The notes: generated by a model not told the origin, from the letters alone. A DNA stretch of 64,000 nt from Terriglobia bacterium (GCA_020072645.1 JAIQGK010000015.1:62001-126000), one strand, 5' to 3'; shown: positions 45,085 through 54,067, numbered from the stretch's first letter. Made by a program: numbers and translations.

Positions 45085-45108
45085 CCGGGCTGAAACGCCC
45101 GGTTTTTT
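45085..45108 (+). terminator. Rho-independent terminator of the sigma operon
   Basis: Arms CCGGGC (45085-45090) and GCCCGG (45097-45102) with loop TGAAAC are followed by six T. Confidence 0.88.
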
Positions 45109-45137
45109 GATCGCTGCGCAGCGCGAAAAAACAATTG

Positions 45138-45202
45138 GCCGCGAATGAACGCGAAAGACGCGAATTTTTTTAAGATTCGTGTTCATTCGTTAAATTCGTG
45201 GC
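45138..45202. repeat. Imperfect hairpin repeat (GCCGCGAATGAACGCGAA...)
   Basis: GCCGCGAATGAACGCGAAAG and ACGCGAAT on one side are met by ATTCGTGTTCATTCGTTAAA and TTCGTGGC on the other. It is the cleanest member of the family seen at 2826-2890 and lies between convergent gene ends. Confidence 0.65.
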
Positions 45203-45207
45203 TAATT

Positions 45208-46641
45208 TTATCTGCGGTTGTCTGTCTGTGGCTCAGGATGGATCAGTACCTTAAACAACTCCGGAGCGGCCTGTTTAAAGCGGATTTCCAGCTCCGTGGA
45301 AACGTCATGCACGCGGGAGAGCGGCAGTTCGTCTGACATGGTGCAGTGGCACGACATATAAATCTTCCCACGCACACGCTTGATTTCCACGTCGTGCATA
45401 TCCACCACTTCAGGAAATTCATGGATCACGGGCTTGAGCTTCTGCTCCAGTACCGCGTCACGCACCACGGTATTGCCAGGCTCGATTGTTGAAGGCTCGC
45501 TCTCAATATGCGTGAGGATGGATGAAATTTCCGGGACGTCACTGCGGATTTCCGCTTCAAGGACAGTCACCACATCGTGCGCGTCTTTCAGACTGAGAGT
45601 TTCGTCCAGCTCCAGATGAAGTTCCGCATGGAGCCGGCCTTCAAGGTCCTGGACGCTGACATCATGCACGCTGAAGTTATTGCGCGAAGCCACGGCACGG
45701 ATGCGGTCAAAAATATTTTCATGTCCTGTTTCACGCGGGATGGAATGGATGACCACATCGGCATCGGGCAGGATCGTATGCACGGCGCGCGTGATTTCTC
45801 CCACCACCTGGCCTGAGCGCTGGAAGGTGACATTGCGCGCCAGCCCAACGGTAAGATCGGCAAAATAGCGGTTGCCGGCGCGGCGGATGCGGGCGCGCTC
45901 CACCTCAATCACGCCATTTACCTTTAGCGCCGCGTCCATGATGCGCCCGCGATAGCCGGCGGGAGCGGCGTCCAGCAGTGCATCAATGGTGCGGCGGGCC
46001 AGGCGCGAACTAACGTAAACGATTACGGCAGAGACCATGAGAGCAGCGACGGCATCGGCCTTGGTCAGCCATCCAACGTGCCAGTGCTCGCCTACCCAGA
46101 CCATTGCCAGTCCCAGCGCCACGACGCCACTGGAAAAAATATCGGTACTGAAATGGAGAGCGTCAGCCTCCAGAGCCTGGCTGTCATACTTATCGGCAAT
46201 GACTTGAAGCTTGCGTGAACGCCACCAGTCCACCGCCATGGAAAGGAACATCACGCCAAAAGCGGCCAGAGAGGGCTCAATGTGCACGCTATGATGCCCA
46301 TTGAGACGGCGAACCGCTTCCCAGACGATCCAGACGCAGGTAAGAAGAAGCAGGCCGGTTTCAATAAAGGCAGAAAAGTTTTCCACCTTGCCATGGCCGT
46401 ACTGGTGTTCAGCATCGGCAGGCTTATCTGAAACCCGGACGGAAAGCAGCGTGACCAGCGCGGCCACCAGATCGAGACCGGAATGCGCCGCCTCAGAAAG
46501 AATGCCCAGGCTCAGCGTGGAAATACCGACGATCAGCTTGAGGACGGTAATTCCAAGCGCGGCAAGCAGAGAATTGAGCGCAACGTTGCGCTTTTCCTTC
46601 TGCATACTATCCAGCACCGGGTTGAGTTCAGCCGAGGACAC
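45208..46641 (-). CDS. Cation diffusion facilitator (CDF) metal exporter
   Basis: The 477-residue product has six membrane helices in the first 220 residues and metal-site residues H53/D57 (EAAHSGLD) in helix 2 and H163/D167 (ALHFSTD) in helix 5, with HQYGHGK between helices. An HxxxD/HxxxD tetrad with His in place of the first Asp is typical of Zn/Fe/Mn-type or mixed CDFs. After a ZT-dimer-like domain the protein continues through two further cytoplasmic ZT-like domains (about 290-470), longer than average. Start GTG 46641; ATG at 46605 is an alternative. Exports a divalent metal by proton antiport. Confidence 0.9.
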   Translation of the reverse strand: MSSAELNPVLDSMQKEKRNVALNSLLAALGITVLKLIVGISTLSLGILSEAAHSGLDLVAALVTLLSVRVSDKPADAEHQYGHGKVENFSAFIETGLLLLTCVWIVWEAVRRLNGHHSVHIEPSLAAFGVMFLSMAVDWWRSRKLQVIADKYDSQALEADALHFSTDIFSSGVVALGLAMVWVGEHWHVGWLTKADAVAALMVSAVIVYVSSRLARRTIDALLDAAPAGYRGRIMDAALKVNGVIEVERARIRRAGNRYFADLTVGLARNVTFQRSGQVVGEITRAVHTILPDADVVIHSIPRETGHENIFDRIRAVASRNNFSVHDVSVQDLEGRLHAELHLELDETLSLKDAHDVVTVLEAEIRSDVPEISSILTHIESEPSTIEPGNTVVRDAVLEQKLKPVIHEFPEVVDMHDVEIKRVRGKIYMSCHCTMSDELPLSRVHDVSTELEIRFKQAAPELFKVLIHPEPQTDNRR

Positions 46642-46767
46642 ACTGCCATTGTCTCAAGTTTTTGGTTCCTAGTACTACAACCATTGTTGCTGGCTGCATT
46701 TGCCAAAAAACCATTATGCTAGGATATTGCCGCCTGACTTCCCTTATACGACGAAAGGAACCCAACG

Positions 46768-47853
46768 ATGATTCGCAGGCTCATTATTTGCGTTTTTATA
46801 GCATCCACGGCGCTGGCGCAGACGCCAGGCGCAACCAAGAAGCAAGGCGCGGCGACGACGAAGGCCCCTTCAGCCAGCCCGACGCCGACCCCGAAGGCAA
46901 CGCCTCCCTCATTATTAAAGCGCGATGAACAGCCTGCTGAGTTGCCGCCAGAGACGCCAGTGATCAGCATTAAAGGCCTTTGTCCGGCTGAAAACAGCCC
47001 GGCAGTGAGCAATAAGGTGCCTTCTAACAGTGACTGCTCCATGACGGTGACCAAGCAGCAGTTCGATAACCTGGTGAAGGCCTTTAACACGAACAACCAG
47101 ACTGTGACCCAGGCGCAGCGGCGCAATCTGGGACAATCCTACGTGGAGTTGCTGATATTTTCAGAAGCCGCCAAGGCCGCGGGTATAGAAAATACTCCGG
47201 CTTTCATTGAAGTGATGCGTGTGCTGCGGATGAAAACGCTGGGCGACCTTTACCGCAACCAGTTGGCAGAACAGTACCGCACCCCGTCGCAGCAGGAGAT
47301 TGAGGATTATTACAAGGCCAATCCGGACAAATTTGAAGGCGCCAAGCTGACCAGGATTTTTATCCCGACGAGCGATCCTGATCCGCAGGCTACCGCAGAA
47401 AAAAAGGCCGAGTACCAGAAGAAAGCCCCGCAGGTGGCGGACGATATACAGGCACGCGCGGCCAAGGGTGAAGACATGAGCAAACTGCAAAAAGAGGCTT
47501 ATACGACCCTGGCAATCGCTGCTACGCCTCCGACCACGGACCTGGGCCTGGCCCGCCATGGCACTTTCCCGCCCAAGATTGAACAGGAAATCTTTTCCCA
47601 CAAAGCGGGAGAGGTCTTCCGCTCTGATGAAGCAACAGGCCACATGATTTACCGGGTCGATAGCCGGCAGACTAGTCCGCTGGATAGCGTAAAAGCTGAG
47701 ATAACGCAGCAGCTATTCCGCCAGAAGATGGAAGCGAAGACCAAGGAGCTGAATGCACCGGTGCACGTCGAGTATGACGAAAAATATTTTGGCCCGCCGG
47801 TTACGCCAATGCAGCTCAAGCCGCCTGTGCCGCCGAATCCGCAAGGCAGATAA
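46768..47853 (+). CDS. PpiC-type peptidyl-prolyl isomerase, SurA-like, exported
   Basis: The 361-residue product has a signal peptide (1-17), a Thr/Pro/Ala-rich linker, a SurA_N-like helical part (about 90-170) and a parvulin/PpiC domain (about 175-315; DYYKANPDKFEGAKLTRIFI, DLGLARHGTFPPKIEQEIF, GHMIYRVDSRQ). It probably assists folding of outer-membrane or secreted proteins in the periplasm. AAAGGA precedes the ATG. It has no obvious operon partner. Confidence 0.85.
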   Translation: MIRRLIICVFIASTALAQTPGATKKQGAATTKAPSASPTPTPKATPPSLLKRDEQPAELPPETPVISIKGLCPAENSPAVSNKVPSNSDCSMTVTKQQFDNLVKAFNTNNQTVTQAQRRNLGQSYVELLIFSEAAKAAGIENTPAFIEVMRVLRMKTLGDLYRNQLAEQYRTPSQQEIEDYYKANPDKFEGAKLTRIFIPTSDPDPQATAEKKAEYQKKAPQVADDIQARAAKGEDMSKLQKEAYTTLAIAATPPTTDLGLARHGTFPPKIEQEIFSHKAGEVFRSDEATGHMIYRVDSRQTSPLDSVKAEITQQLFRQKMEAKTKELNAPVHVEYDEKYFGPPVTPMQLKPPVPPNPQGR

Positions 47854-47955
47854 AAGCTAAAATTGCATGATGAATGCAAAGATCGCCGTGGCGTTGCGGG
47901 CTGCGGCGTGAAAGGGCAAATCGCGGCAAGCGAGCGCCAATCTTGAACGGCAGAA

Positions 47956-49041
47956 ATGGCAGTGAACACCCAAAAACCGACGGTGCTGGTGACCGGAGTT
48001 TCCGGCAACCTGGGCGTTCGTCTCCTCAAGCAACTGGCGGACTTTAACGTAATCGGCACGGACATTCGCGAACCGGAAGATGCATCCAGTCTGGCGCGCT
48101 TTGAGAAAGTTGATCTGGCGGAAGAGCGCTCCTGCGATCAATTGCTGGACCTGATGCGCACGCACCGTCCGGAGTCAGTAGTTCATCTGGCGTTCATTCT
48201 GGATCCGTTGCGCTCCGGAGTTGTGGAGAAAAAACGCATGTGGCGGGTGAACGTTGCGGGCACCAGCCGCGTTACTGAAGCCATTGCGGAACACAACCGC
48301 ATGCTGGGCGTGATTGACAAGTTTATCTTTCCCAGCAGCGCGTTGGTGTATGGTCCTGACCTCACCAAACCGGCGACGGAAGACGCTCCGCTGAACGCGC
48401 AGAGCCTGCCGTATGCGCTCCATCAGCAAGAAGCCGACCGCACGGTGCAATCGCGGGTCAAGAGCATGAAGACCAAGGTGTACATTCTGCGTCCGCACGT
48501 TTTTGCCGGGCCTACGGTACAGAATTATCAGATGGGTGTGCTGCGCGGCATTCCCGGCGGAAAAGGACGTTTGGCGGAACGTTTGCGCCGTCAAGGCAAG
48601 CGCCTGCCACTTTGGCTGCCTTCACGCGGTGACTACCTGGAGCACAAGTTTCAGTTTGTCCACATTGATGATGTAGCTCGGTTGATTGCACACATACTGC
48701 AACGCAAACTGCTGGACCCAAAACTCACGATCCTGAACGTGGCCGGCCGAGGCGATCCGCTGGAACTGCGCCGGTGCATTGACATTGCAAAGATAGAAGT
48801 TCAGCGCGTTCCAGCAAGGTCGATTTGCAAACAGGCGCTCCGCGTGCTCTGGGACCTTGGCGTTTCCGATATTCCGCCCGAAGCGCTTCCCTACCTGCTG
48901 GGCTCCAGCACCATGGACACCGCGCGCCTGCGCGTCTTTCTGGGCGAGCATTACCGCTCTGTGATTGAGCACACATGCGAAGAAGCGCTGGCAGAAGGTT
49001 TCACCAGCATGCCGGTGGCGACTTCAGCGGCCAAGAGCTGA
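47956..49041 (+). CDS. NAD-dependent epimerase/dehydratase-like protein (extended SDR)
   Basis: The 361-residue product has the Rossmann GxxGxxG (TGVSGNLG near residues 14-21), the strand-loop VVHLAF and FIFPSSALVYG with catalytic-like Ser/Tyr. The active-site YxxxK reads YALHQ, with Gln at the Lys position. It may therefore be a binding protein or use another residue. The C-terminal half has the usual helix pair of NAD epimerases. The substrate is unknown. Start ATG 47956. Confidence 0.8.
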   Translation: MAVNTQKPTVLVTGVSGNLGVRLLKQLADFNVIGTDIREPEDASSLARFEKVDLAEERSCDQLLDLMRTHRPESVVHLAFILDPLRSGVVEKKRMWRVNVAGTSRVTEAIAEHNRMLGVIDKFIFPSSALVYGPDLTKPATEDAPLNAQSLPYALHQQEADRTVQSRVKSMKTKVYILRPHVFAGPTVQNYQMGVLRGIPGGKGRLAERLRRQGKRLPLWLPSRGDYLEHKFQFVHIDDVARLIAHILQRKLLDPKLTILNVAGRGDPLELRRCIDIAKIEVQRVPARSICKQALRVLWDLGVSDIPPEALPYLLGSSTMDTARLRVFLGEHYRSVIEHTCEEALAEGFTSMPVATSAAKS

Positions 49042-49148
49042 AAACTCACCACTGTTAAGCACTCATGACGCTGATCTGCGTTGGCAGGTAAATCTCTGTG
49101 ACAGAGAGACGTAGCATGCTAAGTCTCTACGGAAACATTTTCTCTCAA

Positions 49149-50141
49149 TCATCCGTGGTGTTGTTCTGGCGTGATCCGTGGCCGCTGCGGCGCGGGACAA
49201 CAACCGGGCTCGCAGTGCGCTAGAATTTCTGTCGTCGGCGAATGTAAGAGCATGTCGCAAACCATACTAACAAGCTTAGGATGCGCGCCTGCCGTGCCGG
49301 CGCGGACCATCTTCATACCGAGCTGGTCGCATAGCGCTCGCGCTTCAGTATCCAGGTCATAAAGCACTTCCATGTGGTCGGAAATAAACCCGATGGGACA
49401 GATAATCACCCTGCGAACGCCAGCCGCATGTTGCTGGCGCAGGTAATCGCAGATATCGGGCGCAAGCCAGGGCTGCGTGGGAGGGCCGCTGCGGCTCTGG
49501 AAAACCAGAGTCCAGTTGCTCATGCCAGAGGCGGCGGCAACGCGCGCGCTGGCTTCCTTTAACTGCCGCAGGTATGGAGACGCTTCGGCCATGCTTACGG
49601 GAATACTATGAGCGGTGAAAATGAGTTGCTCGGCTCCTTGCAGTTCGGCCATGGCGGCGCGAACGCGGTCGGTCATGGCTTCAATAAATTCGGGGCGATC
49701 GCAAAAGTTCGGCAGCTTTTCAATTACCATATCCTGCACGCTGGCGGTCTGTTGCGCCCGCGCAATGTCTTCTCGATACTGGCGGCAGCCTGAGTACGAT
49801 CCGAAAGCCGAAGTGGTGAGCGCCGCGGCGCGACGAACGCCTTCAGCGTGCATCTGCTTCAGCGTGTCCGCCAGCAGCGGATGCCAGTTGCGATTGCCCC
49901 AATATACCGGCACGGCAATGCCTTTGGTTCTGCACTCGCCTTCCAGCGCGGCTATCAGTTGCTTGTTCTGGTCATTGATGGGGCTGCGGCCGTCAAAGTG
50001 GTAGTAATGCTCGGCCACTTCCAGCATGCGTTCGCGTGGAACGTTCTTGCCGCGCAACACGTTTTCCAGAAAAGGGACTACGTCTTCATGCTTTTCCGGG
50101 CCGCCAAAAGAGACAACCAGCAATGCGTCAAATGAGTTCAT
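49149..50141 (-). CDS. hemH: Ferrochelatase
   Basis: Inserts Fe2+ into (copro)protoporphyrin in the last steps of haem synthesis. The 330-residue product contains LLVVSFGGPE near the N-terminus, FTAHSIPVSMAE (active-site His) and GFISDHMEVLYDLD (active-site Glu). The start is ATG 50141; a TTG three codons earlier is less likely. At the C-terminus C310, C314 and C315 (HCEPGCCPAP) form a CxxxCC cluster that could hold an iron-sulphur cluster, seen in a subset of bacterial ferrochelatases. No other haem gene is nearby. Confidence 0.93.
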   Translation of the reverse strand: MNSFDALLVVSFGGPEKHEDVVPFLENVLRGKNVPRERMLEVAEHYYHFDGRSPINDQNKQLIAALEGECRTKGIAVPVYWGNRNWHPLLADTLKQMHAEGVRRAAALTTSAFGSYSGCRQYREDIARAQQTASVQDMVIEKLPNFCDRPEFIEAMTDRVRAAMAELQGAEQLIFTAHSIPVSMAEASPYLRQLKEASARVAAASGMSNWTLVFQSRSGPPTQPWLAPDICDYLRQQHAAGVRRVIICPIGFISDHMEVLYDLDTEARALCDQLGMKMVRAGTAGAHPKLVSMVCDMLLHSPTTEILAHCEPGCCPAPQRPRITPEQHHG

Positions 50142-50224
50142 GGGAAGCAAAGATTCTAAATCATCGCCGTCTCAAAACCGTTTAACCAATGGTTAACATC
50201 GGCTTGCATAAACATTAAACCTTA

Positions 50225-50324
50225 CCGCTGATGACGCTGATAACACTGATTTGCACTGATCAAAGTAATTCAATAAAAGAATTTAGCTTGGTAAATCGGT
50301 GTCATCCGTCTCATCGGTAGCGGG
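50225..50324. repeat. Long imperfect hairpin repeat (CCGCTGATGACGCTGAT...)
   Basis: CCGCTGATGACGCTGATAAC, then ACACTGATTTGCACTGAT on the left pair with AAATCGGTGTCATCCG and TCATCGGTAGCGG on the right, enclosing an AT-rich middle. It lies just upstream of the next gene and belongs to the loose family at 2826, 21588 and 45138. Confidence 0.6.
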
Positions 50325-50376
50325 GTTTGCTTTTATGGAAAGTAATTGACATCTTTCATGTCTATAATCTCCAGCC

Positions 50377-51894
50377 ATGCACGCTACATCCATTTCAAAG
50401 CCAGCCCTAGCAACGATTGCGATATTGCTTCTCTGCTCCGCCGCCAACGCCTTGCAGTCCGCACCCTCAAGCGCCGATCTCAAGACAGCCGATTTTGACG
50501 GTATCGTCCAGCGCGTCATCGCGCAGGAACGGGTCGTTGGAGCGTCGGTGCTGGTGGCGCGAGGTGACAAGATCCTGCTGCACAAGGGCTATGGCTTTGC
50601 CGATCTCGCACTGGAAGCGCCGGCAAAAGCTGAAACCGTCTATCACATTGTTGGGCCCATGCTGCCGTTCACCGGCATTGCGGTAATGCAGCAGGTGGAG
50701 CGCGGCAAGCTTTCACTGGACGATGACATCTCCAAGTTCATTCCTGAATTTCCTTTGCAGGGTCATCACGTTACCGTGCGGCAACTGCTCAACCATACTT
50801 CCGGCATTGTGGACTACCACTACCTTGGCGATCCCATTGAAGCCACCAGCCGCCAGCCTAAAGCTCTGGATGAAGTAACAGCCTTATATGCCGGTAAAAG
50901 ATGGGTCAATGAGCCTGGCCAGAAGTGGGATTGGTCCATCTCCGGCTTCAATCTTCTGGTCACAATCGTGGAGCGCGTCACCGGCCAGAGCTTCCCTGAC
51001 TACGTGCAGCAAAACATTTTCAAGCCTGCGGGAGTGAAGTCAACTTCGTACTGTGACGACTTTACGCTTACACGCGGACTGGCCCACGCGTATCGCAAAA
51101 TCGGCGGCGGTTACGTTGAAGCGCGCGAAAACGGCATGGTCTATAACTCTGACCTGCGCTTTTGCTCCACCGTGGGCGATCTTCTGCAGTTGTGGCGCGC
51201 TATCAAAGACAAGCATCTCGTCCGCCCTGAAACATTCCAGCAGATGACAACCGCTGAGGGCGCGGCGCAGCATATGTCCGCGCAGGACCCCAAAGCGCAA
51301 TACGGGTTCGCCATGATCCTGAACCATGAAGAGGATCATCGTCGAATCGGCCAGCACGGATCGCTCATGGGATACAGCGGCAGCCTGTATGACTTTCCTG
51401 AAGACAATCTCACCATCATAGTGCTGACCAACACTGAAGACCAGAACGCTTACGCCATCACGCGCGCCCTGGGCCGCGCGATCCTTGGCTTGCCTGCTCT
51501 GCCCGCGCCCAAGCGTGAAGCTGAACCCACGCTGGCCGATAAACCAATTTCCGCCGACGAGCGCAAGCAGCTTGCCGGAACGTTTGTGCTCAAACTGGGC
51601 CAGGTGGGCGCCGGCGCTAATCTGCATGACTCTTTCGCGCAATATCGCCGGACATATCGCGTCTTCGATGAAAACGGACGGCTGATGATCCAGCCGCTGG
51701 GTGAAGGCCCGGAGCGTTTGCTCAAACAGGATGACGGCAGCTTTGCCATGCGGTCATCGCCTGTGGCGCATATTTCTTTCGTAGTGCAGAACGGTCACGC
51801 CACAACGATGAAGCTGGATTCACCGGGCTTTCCGCTGGTGGGAGGGCGCGTAGGCGATGGCGATCCGGAGACGTTTCACGGGCAGTTGAGGTAG
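50377..51894 (+). CDS. Secreted beta-lactamase-fold (class C/serine hydrolase) protein with missing catalytic residues
   Basis: The 505-residue product has a signal peptide (about 1-26) and the class C beta-lactamase/esterase fold. The first active-site motif SxxK is replaced by G93-P-M-L96 (in HIVGPMLPFTG), and YxN reads W186-S187-I188 (in WDWSISGFNLL). The third, HxG, is kept (H327-G328-S329). Without the Ser and Lys it cannot work by the family's acyl-enzyme route. A 130-residue tail (about 375-505) follows the fold. It may be a binding protein or pseudoenzyme. Start ATG 50377. Confidence 0.85.
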   Translation: MHATSISKPALATIAILLLCSAANALQSAPSSADLKTADFDGIVQRVIAQERVVGASVLVARGDKILLHKGYGFADLALEAPAKAETVYHIVGPMLPFTGIAVMQQVERGKLSLDDDISKFIPEFPLQGHHVTVRQLLNHTSGIVDYHYLGDPIEATSRQPKALDEVTALYAGKRWVNEPGQKWDWSISGFNLLVTIVERVTGQSFPDYVQQNIFKPAGVKSTSYCDDFTLTRGLAHAYRKIGGGYVEARENGMVYNSDLRFCSTVGDLLQLWRAIKDKHLVRPETFQQMTTAEGAAQHMSAQDPKAQYGFAMILNHEEDHRRIGQHGSLMGYSGSLYDFPEDNLTIIVLTNTEDQNAYAITRALGRAILGLPALPAPKREAEPTLADKPISADERKQLAGTFVLKLGQVGAGANLHDSFAQYRRTYRVFDENGRLMIQPLGEGPERLLKQDDGSFAMRSSPVAHISFVVQNGHATTMKLDSPGFPLVGGRVGDGDPETFHGQLR

Positions 51895-51895
51895 G

Positions 51896-51922
51896 TCCGG
51901 CGGGCAACTTTCACCCGCCGGA
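51896..51922. terminator. Convergent-gene hairpin
   Basis: Perfect 9-base arms TCCGGCGGG (51896-51904) and CCCGCCGGA (51914-51922) lie one base past the stop of the hydrolase-like gene and 11 bases before the end of the converging Cys-rich gene. No T-run follows, so it is a possible terminator for both. Confidence 0.45.
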
Positions 51923-51933
51923 GAATGACGAAG

Positions 51934-52362
51934 CTACTTACACTCCGCCTTGAGGGCTTCCTTGAGGATGGAATCAGGCAGGGACGTTTTGTGTGAAGAG
52001 GACTCAAAGCTCTGGGTGAACCAGTCGATTTCCGAGTTTTGCGATTTGCGCGCGCAGCAGGTGATGAACGGACGGCATGCGTTGCCGCCGCAGTCAGCGG
52101 ACGTGGAGCAGCGAATACCACAACCGCACTGGCAGAATCCCGACTTGGTAGCGCCAGCGGGTGCTGCATCCGGCTGTGACGTCAGGGCCGCAGCCTGGGG
52201 CAGAAGGTCCGGGAACACGCTCTTGATCGAGAGGTCCGGCATCAGGTAAGTCCGGATGGCCGGAGTGACTGTTGCGCGTGAAGAACTGGAATCAGACGTT
52301 GCAGCAAGGGCAGCCGTGGCCGCCAGCAGAAGAACAAATACCAGGAACAATTTTTTCGTCAT
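51934..52362 (-). CDS. Small secreted Cys-rich protein
   Basis: The 142-residue product has a signal peptide (1-20, ending ALAAT) and a Cys cluster (FCQCGCGIRC, DCGGNAC, TCC: eight Cys in about 27 residues). Such dense pairs suggest disulphides or metal binding in the envelope. No family was recognised. Confidence 0.6.
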   Translation of the reverse strand: MTKKLFLVFVLLLAATAALAATSDSSSSRATVTPAIRTYLMPDLSIKSVFPDLLPQAAALTSQPDAAPAGATKSGFCQCGCGIRCSTSADCGGNACRPFITCCARKSQNSEIDWFTQSFESSSHKTSLPDSILKEALKAECK

Positions 52363-52681
52363 ACGCAGTGTCCTTCCTTAAAGACCAGCCGAAAGGTCTT
52401 ATCAAAAAATTCTAGTCCCGCGAACCGGACAAACAGCAGCAAAATCGCGTATTAGAGATGACGCGCTTCCCGTTTTGAAACCTCTGTTGATCTAACCAAC
52501 CTCCATGTTTGACTCTCCGGGTCTTTTCTCGCGACCTATCAGCCAACTATCACTCAACTGTGGAACAGCCCTGTTCACCAGCGGTAACCACAGCATGGAA
52601 ACATATTGCTTGAATCAGAGTAGCTGGATGGAGTAGGCTAAGCTTAACCCCCTAGCCTATTACCTTTTTGGAGGACTCCAT
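52363..52681. other. Intergenic region, divergent promoters
   Basis: About 320 bases between the Cys-rich gene start and the first tandem secreted paralog. The ribosome site TTGGAGG lies at its right edge. No coding frame or clear operator was seen. Confidence 0.4.
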
Positions 52682-53296
52682 ATGCACAAGAGAGTCGCAA
52701 TCCTCGCCGTTTATTGTCTGGCGATTGCTGGGTTTGCCGTGGCCCAGAGCAATCCGCAGAGCGCGCCGGCATCTGGCCAGACGGCATCACAATCCACACC
52801 GCAAACCAATGCGCCCACAACTCCCGGCACTTCCACCGATGCGCAAGCCACGCCGAAGAATGACAACGCGGCAGATTCGAAAGATCCCAAGACGTCTCCG
52901 ACGGCCACACAGACAGCCGCGCCAAACCACACGCCGGTAACCGGGATCAAGATTCCGTCTGGCTCCCGGGTTTACGTTGCGCCCATGGGCGGCTTTGAAA
53001 GCTACATAGTTGCGGGCATCATGAAGAAAAAGGTCCCGGTAGCAATTGTGGCCGACCGCGACAAAGCCGACTTTGAGATCAAAGGCGCCGCGGAATCGCA
53101 AAAAGCCGGCTGGGCCAAGATCATGTTCACGGGCAACGACTCTACCAATGAAGAGGCCAGCATTAACGTAACGGAGATCAAAACCGGCGACGTTGTCTTT
53201 GCTTATTCCGTGCACAAAGGGAACTCCGTGAGAGGCAAGCAGAGCGCCGGAGAAGCCATTGGCAAGCACTTGAATGAAGCGATTGGGAAGGATTAA
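52682..53296 (+). CDS. Secreted protein, tandem paralog 1
   Basis: The 204-residue product has a signal peptide (1-20) and a low-complexity Pro/Thr/Ala/Gln linker (about 25-85). A compact domain (about 93-204) opens SRVYVAPMGGFESYIVAG and contains KVPVAIVADRDKADFEIKG and GDVVFAYSVHKGNS. The same domain makes up the next gene. The domain looks like a small alpha/beta fold with a bacterial-lipoprotein-like shape (CsgG/LPP20-type C-terminal half is a guess). It is probably periplasmic. A clear GGAGG precedes the ATG. Confidence 0.7.
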   Translation: MHKRVAILAVYCLAIAGFAVAQSNPQSAPASGQTASQSTPQTNAPTTPGTSTDAQATPKNDNAADSKDPKTSPTATQTAAPNHTPVTGIKIPSGSRVYVAPMGGFESYIVAGIMKKKVPVAIVADRDKADFEIKGAAESQKAGWAKIMFTGNDSTNEEASINVTEIKTGDVVFAYSVHKGNSVRGKQSAGEAIGKHLNEAIGKD

Positions 53297-53425
53297 CGAG
53301 TTGACGATGAACGTACGGTGATTTCAGCGGGCTGGAGGCCCAATGAAATCCAACTGCACGGTTAAGCCGCGCCCTGACACAAACCAGATTTAGCGGAAGA
53401 ATGTCCGCACCCTAAAGGAGATTCC

Positions 53426-53878
53426 ATGAAAAAAGCAATCGTTATTCTGCTGGCAATGGCCTTCAGCCTGGCGGGGTTCGCCCAGGACACAAAGAGCAAG
53501 GACGCAAAAGCTCCAGAAAAGACGGAAAAGAAGATCCCGGCAAACTCCAAGGTATTTCTCGCCCCGATGGGCGGCTTTGAAAATGATCTGAAGGCCGCTA
53601 TCGAAAGCAAGAAGGTCCCGGTTGTACTGGTCACGGACAAAGACCAGGCTGACTACGAGATCTCGGGAACGTCGGATTCGGAGAAAGCCGGAGCGGTGAA
53701 AAAAGCCGTTATGTGGAACTGGCACTCCAACGAGCAGGCCAGCATTACCGTCACGGAACACAAGAGTGGCGAGGTGGTATTTGCCTACTCCGTCAATAAG
53801 AAGAGCTCAGCCCACGGCAAACGCAGCACCGCTGAAGCCTGCGCCAAGCACTTGAAAGAGCAGATAGAAGGCAAGTAG
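53426..53878 (+). CDS. Secreted protein, tandem paralog 2
   Basis: The 150-residue product shares the domain of the previous gene without the long linker: SKVFLAPMGGFENDLKAAIE, KVPVVLVTDKDQADYEISG and GEVVFAYSVNKKSSAHGKRS align residue by residue with paralog 1. It has a signal peptide (1-19, ending GFAQ). AAGGAG precedes the ATG. The pair probably arose by duplication and may be partners. Function unknown. Confidence 0.7.
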   Translation: MKKAIVILLAMAFSLAGFAQDTKSKDAKAPEKTEKKIPANSKVFLAPMGGFENDLKAAIESKKVPVVLVTDKDQADYEISGTSDSEKAGAVKKAVMWNWHSNEQASITVTEHKSGEVVFAYSVNKKSSAHGKRSTAEACAKHLKEQIEGK

Positions 53879-53914
53879 ACGCATCCGCACGTCAAATGCG
53901 TGAGGAGTCCAGTC

Positions 53915-53934
53915 GCCGGGGCGAAGGCCCCGGC
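53915..53934 (+). terminator. GC-rich hairpin after the tandem paralogs
   Basis: Perfect arms GCCGGGGC (53915-53922) and GCCCCGGC (53927-53934) around GAAG. No T-run follows; it may be a terminator or mRNA end stabiliser. Confidence 0.5.
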
Positions 53935-54067
53935 TGATTGAAGAGTCTGGAAAAACTTTTATCAGAGCACGACTTTTAGTGCGACCTGCCCAGACTCCCC
54001 AAATTGAATTCCTATCTTCCGAAGATTCGCGCAGTGGTGCGTGCATTATCGATCCCGGATCTACCGA

